DNA from: an uncultured Ferrovibrio sp.
GTDB taxonomy: Bacteria; Pseudomonadota; Alphaproteobacteria; Ferrovibrionales; Ferrovibrionaceae
Reading direction: 5' to 3'
NCBI RefSeq assembly: GCF_937960835.1
Contig: NZ_CALGPC010000014.1
Location: forward strand, 1-60,420
Length of the DNA: 60,420 nucleotides
This document shows positions 42,404 to 50,811 of this stretch, piece after piece. Position 1 is the stretch's first letter. Every line of letters begins with the position of its first letter. The notes under the pieces are model-generated. The model was not told the DNA's origin. It ran no database searches and saw only the letters and a list, made by a program, of their open reading frames with translations. The translations under genes were made by a program, and so were the position numbers.

Positions 42404-43468
42404 ATGTATCACGACGATCTGCACCAAGCTGCGGAATTCGCCCATGCGGCGGTGGCCAGCATGGCGCGCTTCTCCATTCCGCCAACGCCAGTCAATTTTA
42501 CCATCTGGTACGAATATCACGCGGGCCGCGACCCGGCTTTGAGTCACGCCATCGACGCGCTGCTTGCCAGCAATAGGCCGTTTACGCCCGAAGTCACGCT
42601 GCAGCTTTACGAGGAGTTCCTTAATCCTGCCCGCATGCTGCGCGCGTCGCGCGAAACCACCGAGAAACTGCAGGAAGCCATGGATGAACTGCGCGCCTAT
42701 ATCGGCGCAGCCGAGCAGGATACCCGCACCTATGGCGACAAGCTGGAGCATTTTTCCGACAAGCTCGATAACCACCCGGCCGCGCCTTCGATGGGCGCGC
42801 TGGTCAGTGCGATGCTGCAGGAAACCCGCGTGATGCAGCAGCGCAACCAGTCGCTGGAAGAACGTCTGGCTGAAACGACGGCGGAAGTGCAGATGCTGCG
42901 CGAGCATTTCGAGCAGGCTCGCCGTGAAGCCCTGTCGGACTCGCTCACCGGTCTCGCCAACCGGAAGAATTTCGAGCAGACATTGACGCTGCTGGCCAAG
43001 GCCGCGCAGGACAGCCACGAGCCGCTGTCGCTCATGCTGCTCGACATCGATCATTTCAAGCAGTTCAACGACCGCCATGGACACCAGACCGGCGATACTG
43101 TGCTGCAGCTCGTCGCGCGCACACTCAGCGACAATGTCAAAGGCCAGGATCTGGCGGCCCGTTATGGCGGCGAGGAATTCGCGCTGCTGCTGCCGCGCAC
43201 CCGCGCCGATCAAGCCGTGAAGCTGGGCGACAATCTGCGCATGCTGATCGCCGGACGCAAACTGGTGAAACGGCATACCGGGGAAGAACTTGGCCGCATC
43301 ACGATCTCTGCAGGCGTCGCCGAGTATCGTACCGGCGAAGCGCTCAGCAGCCTCGTGCAGCGCGCCGACGCCGCGCTCTACGAGGCCAAGCGCCGAGGCC
43401 GCAATTGCGTGGTTGCCGCAACGGAAGCCGCGTCCGACATGGCCACCGAAGCGGTTCTACCGAACTGA
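42404..43468 (+). CDS. Diguanylate cyclase (GGDEF protein) inside catabolic operon
   Basis: About 354 residues from ATG 42404 (GGGGG eight bases before it). Residues 1-170 are a novel-looking N-terminal domain with helix-rich segments and a coiled coil (QQRNQSLEERLAETTAEVQM) leading to a GGDEF domain: DSLTGLANRKNF, MLLDIDHFKQFNDRHGH and active-site ARYGGEEFALLLPR (GGEEF at 255-259). The inhibitory I-site, normally RxxD, reads KGQD at 246-249, so feedback by c-di-GMP may be weak. No membrane segment is seen. It lies 100 bases after livF and 40 before the hydratase, in line with the operon, hinting that nutrient status is linked to c-di-GMP signalling. Confidence 0.87.
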   Translation: MYHDDLHQAAEFAHAAVASMARFSIPPTPVNFTIWYEYHAGRDPALSHAIDALLASNRPFTPEVTLQLYEEFLNPARMLRASRETTEKLQEAMDELRAYIGAAEQDTRTYGDKLEHFSDKLDNHPAAPSMGALVSAMLQETRVMQQRNQSLEERLAETTAEVQMLREHFEQARREALSDSLTGLANRKNFEQTLTLLAKAAQDSHEPLSLMLLDIDHFKQFNDRHGHQTGDTVLQLVARTLSDNVKGQDLAARYGGEEFALLLPRTRADQAVKLGDNLRMLIAGRKLVKRHTGEELGRITISAGVAEYRTGEALSSLVQRADAALYEAKRRGRNCVVAATEAASDMATEAVLPN

Positions 43469-43508
43469 AAAATCGGCTAGCGTTCTCCCAGACACGGGAG
43501 AGAAACGC

Positions 43509-44300
43509 ATGTCCTATAAAACGCTGCTGGTCGACAAACGCGACGGCGTCGCTACCATCACTTTGAACCGGCCAGAACGGCTTAACGCGCTCAGTCCAGA
43601 ACTGATGCAGGAATTGCTCTCCGCACTGGAAGACATCGATGCCGATGCGACAATCCGCTGCCTGATGCTGACCGGTGCCGGGCGCGGCTTCTGCTCAGGC
43701 GCTGATCTCGCTTCAGGCGATCTGACCAAGGATGGCGCTCTGCCCGACCTCGGTGCCGCCCTGCACGAGCGCTATCACCCGGTCATCCGCAAGCTTGACG
43801 GTTTTCGCATGCCGGTCGTCTGTGCCATCAATGGGCCCGCCGCCGGCGCCGGCATGAGCCTCGCGTTGACCGGCGATATCGTCATCGCCGCCAGATCCGC
43901 CAGCTTCCTGCAGGCCTTCGCCAATATCGGCCTGGTACCCGATGCTGGCAGCACCTATTTCCTGCCGCGCCTCGTTGGGTCCGCGCGCGCGCTCGGCCTC
44001 ACCATGCTAGGCGAGCCCCTGCCCGCCGAAAAGGCGGCCGAATGGGGCCTGATCTGGAAATGCGTGGACGACAACGTGCTGATGGAGGAAGCCGGCAAGA
44101 TCGCTGCGAAGTTCGCTAACGGTCCAACCATCGGCTTGGGACAGATCCGCAAGATCATGCGTCAATCCGCCAATGCAACGCTGAACGAGCAACTTGAGAT
44201 CGAGCGCGAGGCGCAGCGTATCGCTGGCCGCACCCGCGACTTCATCGAGGGTGTTATGGCCTTCCTGCAGAAACGTCCGGCAAAATTCACGGGGCAATGA
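43509..44300 (+). CDS. Enoyl-CoA hydratase/isomerase, PaaG-like
   Basis: About 263 residues from ATG 43509, preceded by GGGAGAG. Crotonase marks: VATITLNRPERLNALS, GAGRGFCSGADLAS, INGPAAGAGMSLALTGDIVIAA, and FANIGLVPDAGSTYFLPRLVG. Closest in style to PaaG, which isomerises or hydrates ring-derived CoA esters in phenylacetate breakdown. The stop overlaps the PaaI-like gene by four bases. Confidence 0.88.
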   Translation: MSYKTLLVDKRDGVATITLNRPERLNALSPELMQELLSALEDIDADATIRCLMLTGAGRGFCSGADLASGDLTKDGALPDLGAALHERYHPVIRKLDGFRMPVVCAINGPAAGAGMSLALTGDIVIAARSASFLQAFANIGLVPDAGSTYFLPRLVGSARALGLTMLGEPLPAEKAAEWGLIWKCVDDNVLMEEAGKIAAKFANGPTIGLGQIRKIMRQSANATLNEQLEIEREAQRIAGRTRDFIEGVMAFLQKRPAKFTGQ

Positions 44301-44731
44301 AGACACCGCAGGAGATCGCGGAAGCAGTCGGCAAGGTCGCGGCGGAACGCGACCTTGCGGCCCGCAAGCTTGGTGTGGAATTGCTGGAAATGGGTCCTGG
44401 CCGTGCCGTGCTGCGCATGACGGTGCAGCCCGACATGGTTAACAGCCATGGCACCTGCCATGGCGGCATCATCTTCACCCTCGCCGATTCAGCCTTCGGC
44501 TATGCCTGCAATTCCTTCAACCGCAGCACGGTGGCGCAGCATGCCAGCATCGAATTCCTGCGCCCGGTGCAGCCCGGCACGGTTCTGACGGCAACCGCCG
44601 AATTGCGCTCTACCACCGGCCGCAGCAGCATCTATGACATGACCGTCTGCGACGCTGAGGGCAATATGGTCGCGCTGTTCCGTGGCCTGGCGCGGACGGT
44701 GCAAGGCGAGCCCATTCCGGGCCTGGGGTGA
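44297..44731 (+). CDS. PaaI-like hotdog thioesterase
   Basis: About 144 residues. The hotdog signature NSHGTCHGGIIFTLADSAFGYACNSF carries the conserved HGG and the acidic residue of PaaI thioesterases. IEFLRPVQPGTVLTATAEL follows. PaaI frees CoA from dead-end ring-opened CoA esters. Its place after a PaaG-like hydratase supports a rescue role when the pathway stalls. Confidence 0.9.
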   Translation: MKTPQEIAEAVGKVAAERDLAARKLGVELLEMGPGRAVLRMTVQPDMVNSHGTCHGGIIFTLADSAFGYACNSFNRSTVAQHASIEFLRPVQPGTVLTATAELRSTTGRSSIYDMTVCDAEGNMVALFRGLARTVQGEPIPGLG

Positions 44732-44741
44732 GGAGGAAGCC

Positions 44742-44951
44742 ATGGGAAAGCTCAATACCAATCCCAATCTTGCCGACCCGGATGCCTTCTATGCCGCACT
44801 GGTGAAAATGACCGAAGGTTTGGACGACCGCGCCGCCCAAGTGGCGATGTCCAAGCTGGTGCTGCTGCTCGCCAACCATATCGGCGATGAAGAAATCCTG
44901 AAGGAAGCGATTGCCATTGCCCGCGGCAGGGCTCGGAACAAGGCCGCTTAA
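44742..44951 (+). CDS. DUF2783 family small protein
   Basis: Sixty-nine residues (MGKLNTNPNLADPDAFYAAL, then LVLLLANHIGDEEILKEAI), matching DUF2783, small proteins often found at the end of aromatic-acid CoA operons. AGGAGG precedes the ATG. No activity is known to me. It ends the plus-strand run; the next gene converges on it. Confidence 0.85.
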   Translation: MGKLNTNPNLADPDAFYAALVKMTEGLDDRAAQVAMSKLVLLLANHIGDEEILKEAIAIARGRARNKAA

Positions 44952-44954
44952 GTC

Positions 44955-45341
44955 CTATCGCCGACGTCTGGCCGCCCCCAGCGTGATTCGCCGCGAGGAT
45001 GGCGGCACGGCAGCCTTGGCGGCTTTTGCCACGGCGAGCGCCGTCTTCGCCCAGACCAGCGCCTCGTCGGCATCGTCCACCAGTTCGGGAGGCATCTGCC
45101 AATAGCTCATGGCCACCGGCTTGCCCTTGCCGTCATAAACGAACTGACCGCAGCCGCGCGCCTCGAAGGCCTTGCGGCTTTCCGCATCCGCCTTGAGGTA
45201 GATGGTGTCCTCGTCGATCAGGCCGAACATCACGCCGCGCGAATAGATCCCCGCCCCGCCGAACATGCGGCGGATGCTGACGCCACCCAGAGGCGCGAAC
45301 AGTTCCTGGACGAAGGTGACGAATTCGGGACTCGCGGTCAT
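44955..45341 (-). CDS. TfoX N-terminal domain protein
   Basis: About 128 residues from ATG 45341 (MTASPEFVTFVQELFAPLG). The core VSIRRMFGGAGIYSRGVMFGLIDEDTIYLK is the TfoX/Sxy N-terminal domain; the C-terminal TfoX domain is absent. YDGKGKPVAMSYWQMPPELVDD follows, then a basic tail. Stand-alone copies are common in alphaproteobacteria with unknown function; a competence role like that of full-length Sxy should not be assumed. Confidence 0.85.
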   Translation of the reverse strand: MTASPEFVTFVQELFAPLGGVSIRRMFGGAGIYSRGVMFGLIDEDTIYLKADAESRKAFEARGCGQFVYDGKGKPVAMSYWQMPPELVDDADEALVWAKTALAVAKAAKAAVPPSSRRITLGAARRRR

Positions 45342-45503
45342 GGCCGCGAGACTAGCCGAAGCGCTGCGCGATGCAATCGTGACGAACAAACCTTCTGATA
45401 CAAATCAATGGCTCCCTGCCGTTTGGCGGGATCGAGCGAACCGGCTATCCTGCCTGCGTTTGAATAAGAACGGATCCCAGACCGGCGGCGACGGAATCTC
45501 GGC

Positions 45504-45893
45504 ATGATGGCGTATCTCTATGTGGCGGCGGGCGGCGCCTTGGGCAGCGTCGCCCGATACTGGATGGCTGGCACCGTCGATACACGCCTGCAAGCCCTGT
45601 TTCCCGGTGCGGTTTTCCCTTGGGGTACGCTGACGGTGAATGTCCTGGGCTCGCTGATCATCGGCATCCTGGCCGGCCTGCAGGGGGTCACCGATTCCGC
45701 CCGCCTGTTCCTGATGGTCGGCATCTGCGGCGGCTTCACCACCTTCTCGTCCTTCAGCCTGCAGACCCTTGGTCTCATCCGCGAAGGATTGCTGCTGCGC
45801 GCCGGCAGCAATATCGCGCTCTCAGTGCTGCTCTGCCTGATCGCCGCCTGGGCCGGGCTGGCATTGATGCAGGCCCTAGGCCGAACCGCCTAG
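45504..45893 (+). CDS. crcB: CrcB/Fluc fluoride channel
   Basis: About 129 residues with four membrane helices. GGALGSVARYWMAG, PWGTLTVNVLGSLIIGILAG and GICGGFTTFSSFSLQ are signature blocks of Fluc fluoride channels; the TFSSF segment lines the pore. Fluoride leaves the cell by channel as a dimer. I looked for a fluoride riboswitch in the 160 bases upstream and found none. Its end overlaps the convergent hydrolase gene by four bases. Confidence 0.92.
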   Translation: MMAYLYVAAGGALGSVARYWMAGTVDTRLQALFPGAVFPWGTLTVNVLGSLIIGILAGLQGVTDSARLFLMVGICGGFTTFSSFSLQTLGLIREGLLLRAGSNIALSVLLCLIAAWAGLALMQALGRTA

Positions 45894-46495
45894 GTCCAGG
45901 CGTTCAGCACTGCCTCAGTGCTGGCGATCTCCACCTGCTGCTTCAGCCTGGCATGGTAGAAGGCGATCAGGGCATCGTGGGTTTCATCCTGGGAACTGCA
46001 TAGCGCATCCCGCACCAGGATGACGCGATAGCCATGATCGATGGCGGCCAGTACGGTGGACAGGACGCAGATGTCGGTCTCGGCGCCGCTCACCACCAAG
46101 GTGTCGATGTTACGCACCCTCAGATGGTCGATCAACAGATGCCCGGTGAAGGCGGAATAGACCGGCTTGTCGATCACCACCGCCGGCGGCACGAAATGGC
46201 CTAACGGCGGCATTAGCTCGAACAACCGCGGATCGGCCCGGCGCATCCAGTCCTGCCATTCGCCATGATACAGCCGCCACATGCCCGGCATGCTTTGTGG
46301 ATCGGGCGGGGTGACAAAGCGGGTAAAGACCGTATCGGACGGGCTGCGTTCGATCAGCGGGATCAGGCGCGGTAGGATGCGCTCAGCCCAGGGCGCATGC
46401 CAAGGCGTATCCTCGGCCAGCAGGGCCTGCATATCGATGCAGAGATGAAGGGTGGAAGGCCCCAGCGGGCCATGGCGCAGTCCGGTTTCGGTCAT
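45890..46495 (-). CDS. Isochorismatase-fold cysteine hydrolase
   Basis: About 201 residues from ATG 46495. LHLCIDMQALLAEDTPW holds the catalytic Asp, DKPVYSAFTGHLL the lysine, and VVSGAETDICVLSTVLAAIDHGYRVILVRDAL the nucleophilic Cys. This is the nicotinamidase/isochorismatase fold; substrates range from nicotinamide to carbamoyl compounds. A start at 46531 would add 12 residues. The neighbours give no hint of its substrate. Confidence 0.87.
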   Translation of the reverse strand: MTETGLRHGPLGPSTLHLCIDMQALLAEDTPWHAPWAERILPRLIPLIERSPSDTVFTRFVTPPDPQSMPGMWRLYHGEWQDWMRRADPRLFELMPPLGHFVPPAVVIDKPVYSAFTGHLLIDHLRVRNIDTLVVSGAETDICVLSTVLAAIDHGYRVILVRDALCSSQDETHDALIAFYHARLKQQVEIASTEAVLNAWT

Positions 46496-46553
46496 CTGCT
46501 TCGCTGTCGATGATGGCTCATCAACGGGCAAAGCAGTGCCTTGGTTCCGGCTG

Positions 46554-47402
46554 TTATTGCTCGACGAACGCCTTCTCGATCACGTAGTGGCCGGCGCCGG
46601 TCGTGCTGCCTTCCTGCCAGCCCATCTCGTCCAGCATGCCCCGCATCTCGGCCAGCATGGCCGGGCTGCCGCACAGCATCAGACGGTCGTTGTTGATGTC
46701 CAGCTTGGGCAGGCCAAGATCGCTGAACAGCTTGCCATTGCGGATCAGGTCGGTAACGCGGCCCTGGTTCTTGTACGGCTCGCGCGTCACCGTCGGATAA
46801 TACAGCAGCTTCTGCTTCACTTCCTCGCCGAAGAACTCGTTCTCCGGCAGCTCCTTGGTGATGAACTGCTCATAGGCCAGTTCGGCCACCGTGCGCACGC
46901 CATGCACCAGCACGACACGCTCGTAGCGTTCATAGGCCTCTGGGTCCTTGATGATCGACATGAACGGCGCGAGGCCGGTGCCGGTGCCGAGCAGATACAG
47001 CGTCTTGCCCGGCAGCAGATTGTCCTGCAGCAGCGTGCCGGTCGCCTTCTTGCCGACAATGATCTTGTCGCCGACCTTAATATGCTGCAACCGCGAGGTC
47101 AGCGGGCCGTTAGGCACCTTGATCGAGAGGAATTCGAGGAACTCCTCGTAATTGGCGCTGACCATCGAATAGGCGCGCAGCAGCGGCTTGTTGTCGACGA
47201 TTAGGCCGATCATCGCAAACTGACCGTTGATGAAGCGGAAACTGGCATCGCGGGTGGTGCGGAACGTAAACAGCGTGTCCGTCCAATGGTGGACGTAGGT
47301 CACGGTTTCTTCGCGCAGATTACCACCTGGCTTGAGCAGCGGATGCGACGGTGCCGCGGCATCGGTCGCGGGCAGAACGGGGGCGGCAGCTGAATTCGTC
47401 AT
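46554..47402 (-). CDS. fpr: Ferredoxin-NADP reductase
   Basis: About 282 residues. The FAD-binding RAYSMVSANYEEFLEFLSIKV, then GKKATGTLLQDNLLPGKTLYLLGTGTGLAPFMSII for NADP binding, and the C-terminal EKAFVEQ are those of bacterial FprA-type reductases (subclass I), which end in such a short aromatic-containing tail. It exchanges electrons between NADPH and ferredoxin or flavodoxin. The first 20 residues are Ala/Pro-rich and unlike relatives. A dyad lies about 70 bases upstream. Confidence 0.93.
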   Translation of the reverse strand: MTNSAAAPVLPATDAAAPSHPLLKPGGNLREETVTYVHHWTDTLFTFRTTRDASFRFINGQFAMIGLIVDNKPLLRAYSMVSANYEEFLEFLSIKVPNGPLTSRLQHIKVGDKIIVGKKATGTLLQDNLLPGKTLYLLGTGTGLAPFMSIIKDPEAYERYERVVLVHGVRTVAELAYEQFITKELPENEFFGEEVKQKLLYYPTVTREPYKNQGRVTDLIRNGKLFSDLGLPKLDINNDRLMLCGSPAMLAEMRGMLDEMGWQEGSTTGAGHYVIEKAFVEQ

Positions 47403-47470
47403 GGGCTCGGCTCGACTTCGTCTGGGGGCAGCTGAAAAATTCTGCGCGGACCGGAATGTTCGGCCAAATC

Positions 47471-47484
47471 ATATGTACACATAT
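47471..47484. promoter_or_regulatory. Dyad upstream of fpr
   Basis: ATATGT-AC-ACATAT is a perfect dyad 69 bases upstream of the reductase start, in an A/T-rich patch where the promoter is expected. It may be a regulator site. No regulator can be named. Confidence 0.35.
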
Positions 47485-47579
47485 AATCTATCCGCCGCGC
47501 CTTGGAAAGATGGAGATTCGGCATTCTCCACAGAAAATCAACCCTTTCACAAGAATAACAACTTTAGACTGTTCATAAG

Positions 47580-48737
47580 TTACTTCCGGCATTTCCGCGC
47601 CTCTTCCGCCCATCGCTCCAGGCTGGCCGCGTCCGGAACATTGGAGGCGCTCAGCGTTTCTAGAAAAACCGCCAAATCGCGGATCGATGCCTCGTCCAGC
47701 CGCAACGGCCGTAGAATCGCTTCGCCGTCGACATGTAGCCGATCTTCATCCAATTCGGAGTAATGGCGAATGACCTCGATCAAAGTTGCCTTGCTTCCAT
47801 CATGCATATAGGGAGCGGTGTGACGCAGGTTACGAAGGCTCGGGGTTTTGAATTCCCCCCAATTGCGATGCAGCAGCGCTACATGCCGCACGGTGAAGCC
47901 TGAATCGGGATCGTCGCTATATCGCGACAGCCGGTTATACGGATTGGCGCGCACGCGCTTGATCCCCTCGTAACGGCCTGGATCGGGCCGGCCATTCTGC
48001 ATGAAATATGGCAGGCCGGTATCGTGGAACTCGCCGTTGCTGAATGACGGTCCGGTGTGGCAGGCGGCGCAGGCGCTATCCAAGAAAATCTTCAGACCTC
48101 GTTTTGCAGCCTCCGGATAAGGCGCGTTCTCACCGCGCGCCAATGCGTCGCGGTAATCGTCAAAGGGCGTGCGGCCGCTGGTCAGCGTTTCCTGGAAGGC
48201 GGCGATGGCCTTGGCGCCCAGCACCATGACGGCCTCGTCCACCAAATGCTGCGGCGCAGTGCCCGCTACCTTCTCGAACTGACATGTAAGCGCCGCGTCG
48301 CTGCGGATCGTGGCTGCTACACGTTCGGCGCTGCTCGCCATTTCGCGCTCATCCAGGATCGGGCGGATCGACGCTGCCCAGAGGCTGTCACTCGCGCCAT
48401 CCCAGCCGAACCAGCGGCTCAGATGCGCATTCATGACGCTGGGCGCATTGCGGTCGAGCTGCTGCATGCCTTTGCTGCGCGCCAGTCCGTCGCCCCAGCC
48501 CTTCTGCGGCTGATGACAGGAGATGCAGGCAATACCGCCGGGCGACAGGCGCGTCTCACTGAACAGGGCGGCGCCGAGCGCGATCGCCGCAGGATTGCCG
48601 GAAAGACGATTGCTGGAATCGCGCGCAGCCTCTGGCGGCCAGGGGCCGAAGCTGAGAATCTGCTCACGCTCCGCCTCCGTCCAGGCCTGCGCCGAGACCG
48701 GCAACAGCACCAAGAAGATCAGCAGCAGGCCCCTCAT
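47580..48737 (-). CDS. Exported MauG-like di-haem cytochrome c peroxidase
   Basis: About 385 residues from ATG 48737. The signal peptide MRGLLLIFLVLLPVSAQA directs it to the periplasm. Two haem-binding sites are present: CISCH (71-75) and CAACH (223-227). LFSETRLSPGGIACISCHQP and RHTAPYMHDGSKATLIEVI are the usual di-haem peroxidase/MauG blocks. These enzymes either reduce peroxide or oxidise residues in a partner protein. The gene overlaps the YtkA-like gene by four bases and follows the amidohydrolase, so the three exported proteins act together. Confidence 0.9.
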   Translation of the reverse strand: MRGLLLIFLVLLPVSAQAWTEAEREQILSFGPWPPEAARDSSNRLSGNPAAIALGAALFSETRLSPGGIACISCHQPQKGWGDGLARSKGMQQLDRNAPSVMNAHLSRWFGWDGASDSLWAASIRPILDEREMASSAERVAATIRSDAALTCQFEKVAGTAPQHLVDEAVMVLGAKAIAAFQETLTSGRTPFDDYRDALARGENAPYPEAAKRGLKIFLDSACAACHTGPSFSNGEFHDTGLPYFMQNGRPDPGRYEGIKRVRANPYNRLSRYSDDPDSGFTVRHVALLHRNWGEFKTPSLRNLRHTAPYMHDGSKATLIEVIRHYSELDEDRLHVDGEAILRPLRLDEASIRDLAVFLETLSASNVPDAASLERWAEEARKCRK

Positions 48738-49117
48738 TTTACGACGATACGATGCGTGATGCGTTCGCTGCGGCCGTCCATGAAACGCAGATCGAAGACG
48801 AATTCCCACTCGCCGGGCATATGGAACAGCAAGCCTTCGGCGCGGAAGCCATTCTTCGTTTTGATCACCTTGGGGTGGTAGTTCATGCCATGCCTATGTG
48901 CCGGCATGACCGCATCCACGGTCAGCCTTTCCGGGGCGGCGTTGCAGGGCACGATCTGTAGCGCGAATGGCTTTCCCATTGGGATCGGTGAAGGTACGGG
49001 CGTCACCGCCAGCGATCCGGCGTGCATGGTGCCCGGTGCGTTCAAACAGGCCCCGGCGGGGGCCGCCGCCGCTGATGCGGCCAACGGCCCAAGCAATGCG
49101 AGCGTTATGGCCTTCAT
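48734..49117 (-). CDS. YtkA-like exported small protein
   Basis: About 127 residues. N-terminus MKAITLALLGPLAASAAAAP is a Sec signal; AGAC could be a poor lipobox. The mature part has the YtkA/FixH-like motif MPAHRHGMNYHPKV, several His and Met that could bind copper, and HMPGEWEFVFDL with the only tryptophan, Trp104. Overlaps by four bases with both neighbours. It may be a metal-binding partner or a substrate of the MauG-like enzyme. Confidence 0.75.
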   Translation of the reverse strand: MKAITLALLGPLAASAAAAPAGACLNAPGTMHAGSLAVTPVPSPIPMGKPFALQIVPCNAAPERLTVDAVMPAHRHGMNYHPKVIKTKNGFRAEGLLFHMPGEWEFVFDLRFMDGRSERITHRIVVK

Positions 49118-49956
49118 TGCGGCAAAGCGAAGCCGGTCCGCGCGAACAGCGCTTCGGCATTTCGATAGGCGATCCGCTCGGCTAGGTCTTTCGGCAGGTC
49201 GGCCAGCCAGTCGCGCGACCAGGAGGCATGCTCGGCGATGTAATACCAGCGCTCCGGCGTATAGGTATCCGTCCCCACCATGAAGCGGTCGGGGAACTCC
49301 TCGAACAGCTTGCGCCAATCGGGATCGACCTTGCCATCTCGCCCATGCTCGCTGCGCACGGCGAGATCGGCCCAAAGATTTTTGTACTTCGACAGCATGG
49401 CGCGGATCTCGTCCGGCCGGGCAAAGCCGGAATGAGCCCAGAGGATCAGTGCATCCGGGTCATGCTTGAACAGGCGCTCCACCGCGTCGGCGTCGGAATG
49501 AGCATGCAGAAATAGCTTGTGCTGCTTCGCCAGTTCCACCATACGGCGCGGCACGGGCAGATCCGCATCGGCACCGTAGAGGTGGAACTCACCAATCCCG
49601 ACATAGCGGTAGCGCCTCAACCGGTCCTCCAGATGCGCAATGACGCTGTCGTCCTTCATCCAGGTCGACAGTTCGCCACGGCGGCGATAGGGCCGCAGCT
49701 CGGGAACAATCAGATCGGGGGCAATGGCATAAAGCTTCTGCGTGCCGTCGTCGCTTGAACTGGAAACCAGCACGCGTTTTAGCCGGGCCTCGTTGCGCAG
49801 TACGGCAATGGCCTTGTCGGGCGGCAGCATGTCCCAGGCGTCATGGCTGTAATGCACATGGGCGTCGATCAGCGGGCCGGCGTAAGATTGCTGCTGGGCC
49901 TGCACGCTGCCTGCCGCCAGGGCAACCAGCATGACCGGCATCGACCAGAGTTTCAT
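49114..49956 (-). CDS. Exported amidohydrolase-family protein
   Basis: About 280 residues. Signal peptide MKLWSMPVMLVALAAGSVQA. The mature protein begins with LIDAHVHYSH, the metal-binding His-x-His of the amidohydrolase_2 family, with VGIGEFHLYG, LFLHAHSD, LILWAHSGF and FMVGTDTYTPERWYYIAEHA as the remaining barrel ends. A periplasmic location is unusual for this family. First gene of the trio with the YtkA-like and MauG-like proteins. Substrate unknown. Confidence 0.83.
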   Translation of the reverse strand: MKLWSMPVMLVALAAGSVQAQQQSYAGPLIDAHVHYSHDAWDMLPPDKAIAVLRNEARLKRVLVSSSSDDGTQKLYAIAPDLIVPELRPYRRRGELSTWMKDDSVIAHLEDRLRRYRYVGIGEFHLYGADADLPVPRRMVELAKQHKLFLHAHSDADAVERLFKHDPDALILWAHSGFARPDEIRAMLSKYKNLWADLAVRSEHGRDGKVDPDWRKLFEEFPDRFMVGTDTYTPERWYYIAEHASWSRDWLADLPKDLAERIAYRNAEALFARTGFALPQ

Positions 49957-50067
49957 CTCACCCCTCCGTGACTCGACGGCATTCTAGCGTGGTGCACGAA
50001 CGCCGCCCATCACGTTACAGAGAGGAAGAAGGCCAGGCTGACCGCCCAGATCAACGACTTTCTCTGA

Positions 50068-50787
50068 TCAGCGATTCTTAGCCTTGCGCCAGGCCTCGAA
50101 GTCGACCTTGGTCTGCGGATCGGTAGCCGGATAGAGGCCGAGGATCGAACGGCCTTTCAGCACTTCCTCGGTGACGAAATCCTCGAAGGCCGTCATCTCT
50201 ACCGCCTCATCAGCAATCTCGTCGGCAATCGCCGCCGGGATGACGATTACGGCTTCCCCATCGCCGACGATCACGTCGCCCGGGAAAACCGGCACATCAC
50301 CGCAGCCGATCGGCACGTTGATGTCGATGGCCTGATGATAGGTCAGATTGGTCGGCGCCGAAGGACGGTTGTGATAGGCGGGGATCTTCAGCTTGGCGAT
50401 CTCAGGGCTGTCACGGAAGCCGCCATCGGTGACAACACCGGCCACACCTCGCACCATCAGGCGGGACACCAGGATCGAACCGGCAGACGCCGCGCGCGGG
50501 TCCTTGCGGCTGTCGATGACGAAGACCGCGCCGGGCGGGCAGTCTTCCACCGCCTTGCGCTGGGGATGGCTGCGGTCCTGGAACACAGTGATCGGGTTGA
50601 GGTCCTCGCGCGCCGGGATGTAGCGCAGCGTGAAGGCCTCGCCGACCATGTTGCCCAAATTCGGATTCAGCGGGCGGACATCCTGGATCGTCTGGTTCCG
50701 CAGGCCGCGCTTGAATAACGCGGTGGACAGGGTCGCTACGCTGACCGTTTTGAGCTTTTCTCGGGTTTCTGGCTTCAAACCGGTCAT
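50068..50787 (-). CDS. RraA-family protein
   Basis: About 239 residues. GVAGVVTDGGFRDSPEIA is the RraA/HMG-aldolase core (G-x-RD), and VFPGDVIVGDGEAVIVIP follows. Members act as 4-hydroxy-4-methyl-2-oxoglutarate aldolase or oxaloacetate decarboxylase, or inhibit RNase E. The extended N-terminus and tail point to the enzyme branch. It follows the ferredoxin gene by 24 bases. Confidence 0.88.
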   Translation of the reverse strand: MTGLKPETREKLKTVSVATLSTALFKRGLRNQTIQDVRPLNPNLGNMVGEAFTLRYIPAREDLNPITVFQDRSHPQRKAVEDCPPGAVFVIDSRKDPRAASAGSILVSRLMVRGVAGVVTDGGFRDSPEIAKLKIPAYHNRPSAPTNLTYHQAIDINVPIGCGDVPVFPGDVIVGDGEAVIVIPAAIADEIADEAVEMTAFEDFVTEEVLKGRSILGLYPATDPQTKVDFEAWRKAKNR

Positions 50788-50811
50788 CGTTTCCTCTTCC
50801 CCTTCGTTTTT

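Noticed and set aside
45342..45503. Fluoride riboswitch upstream of crcB
   Set aside because: The conserved GATG-GNNTTCC and pseudoknot segments of the crcB motif are not found.
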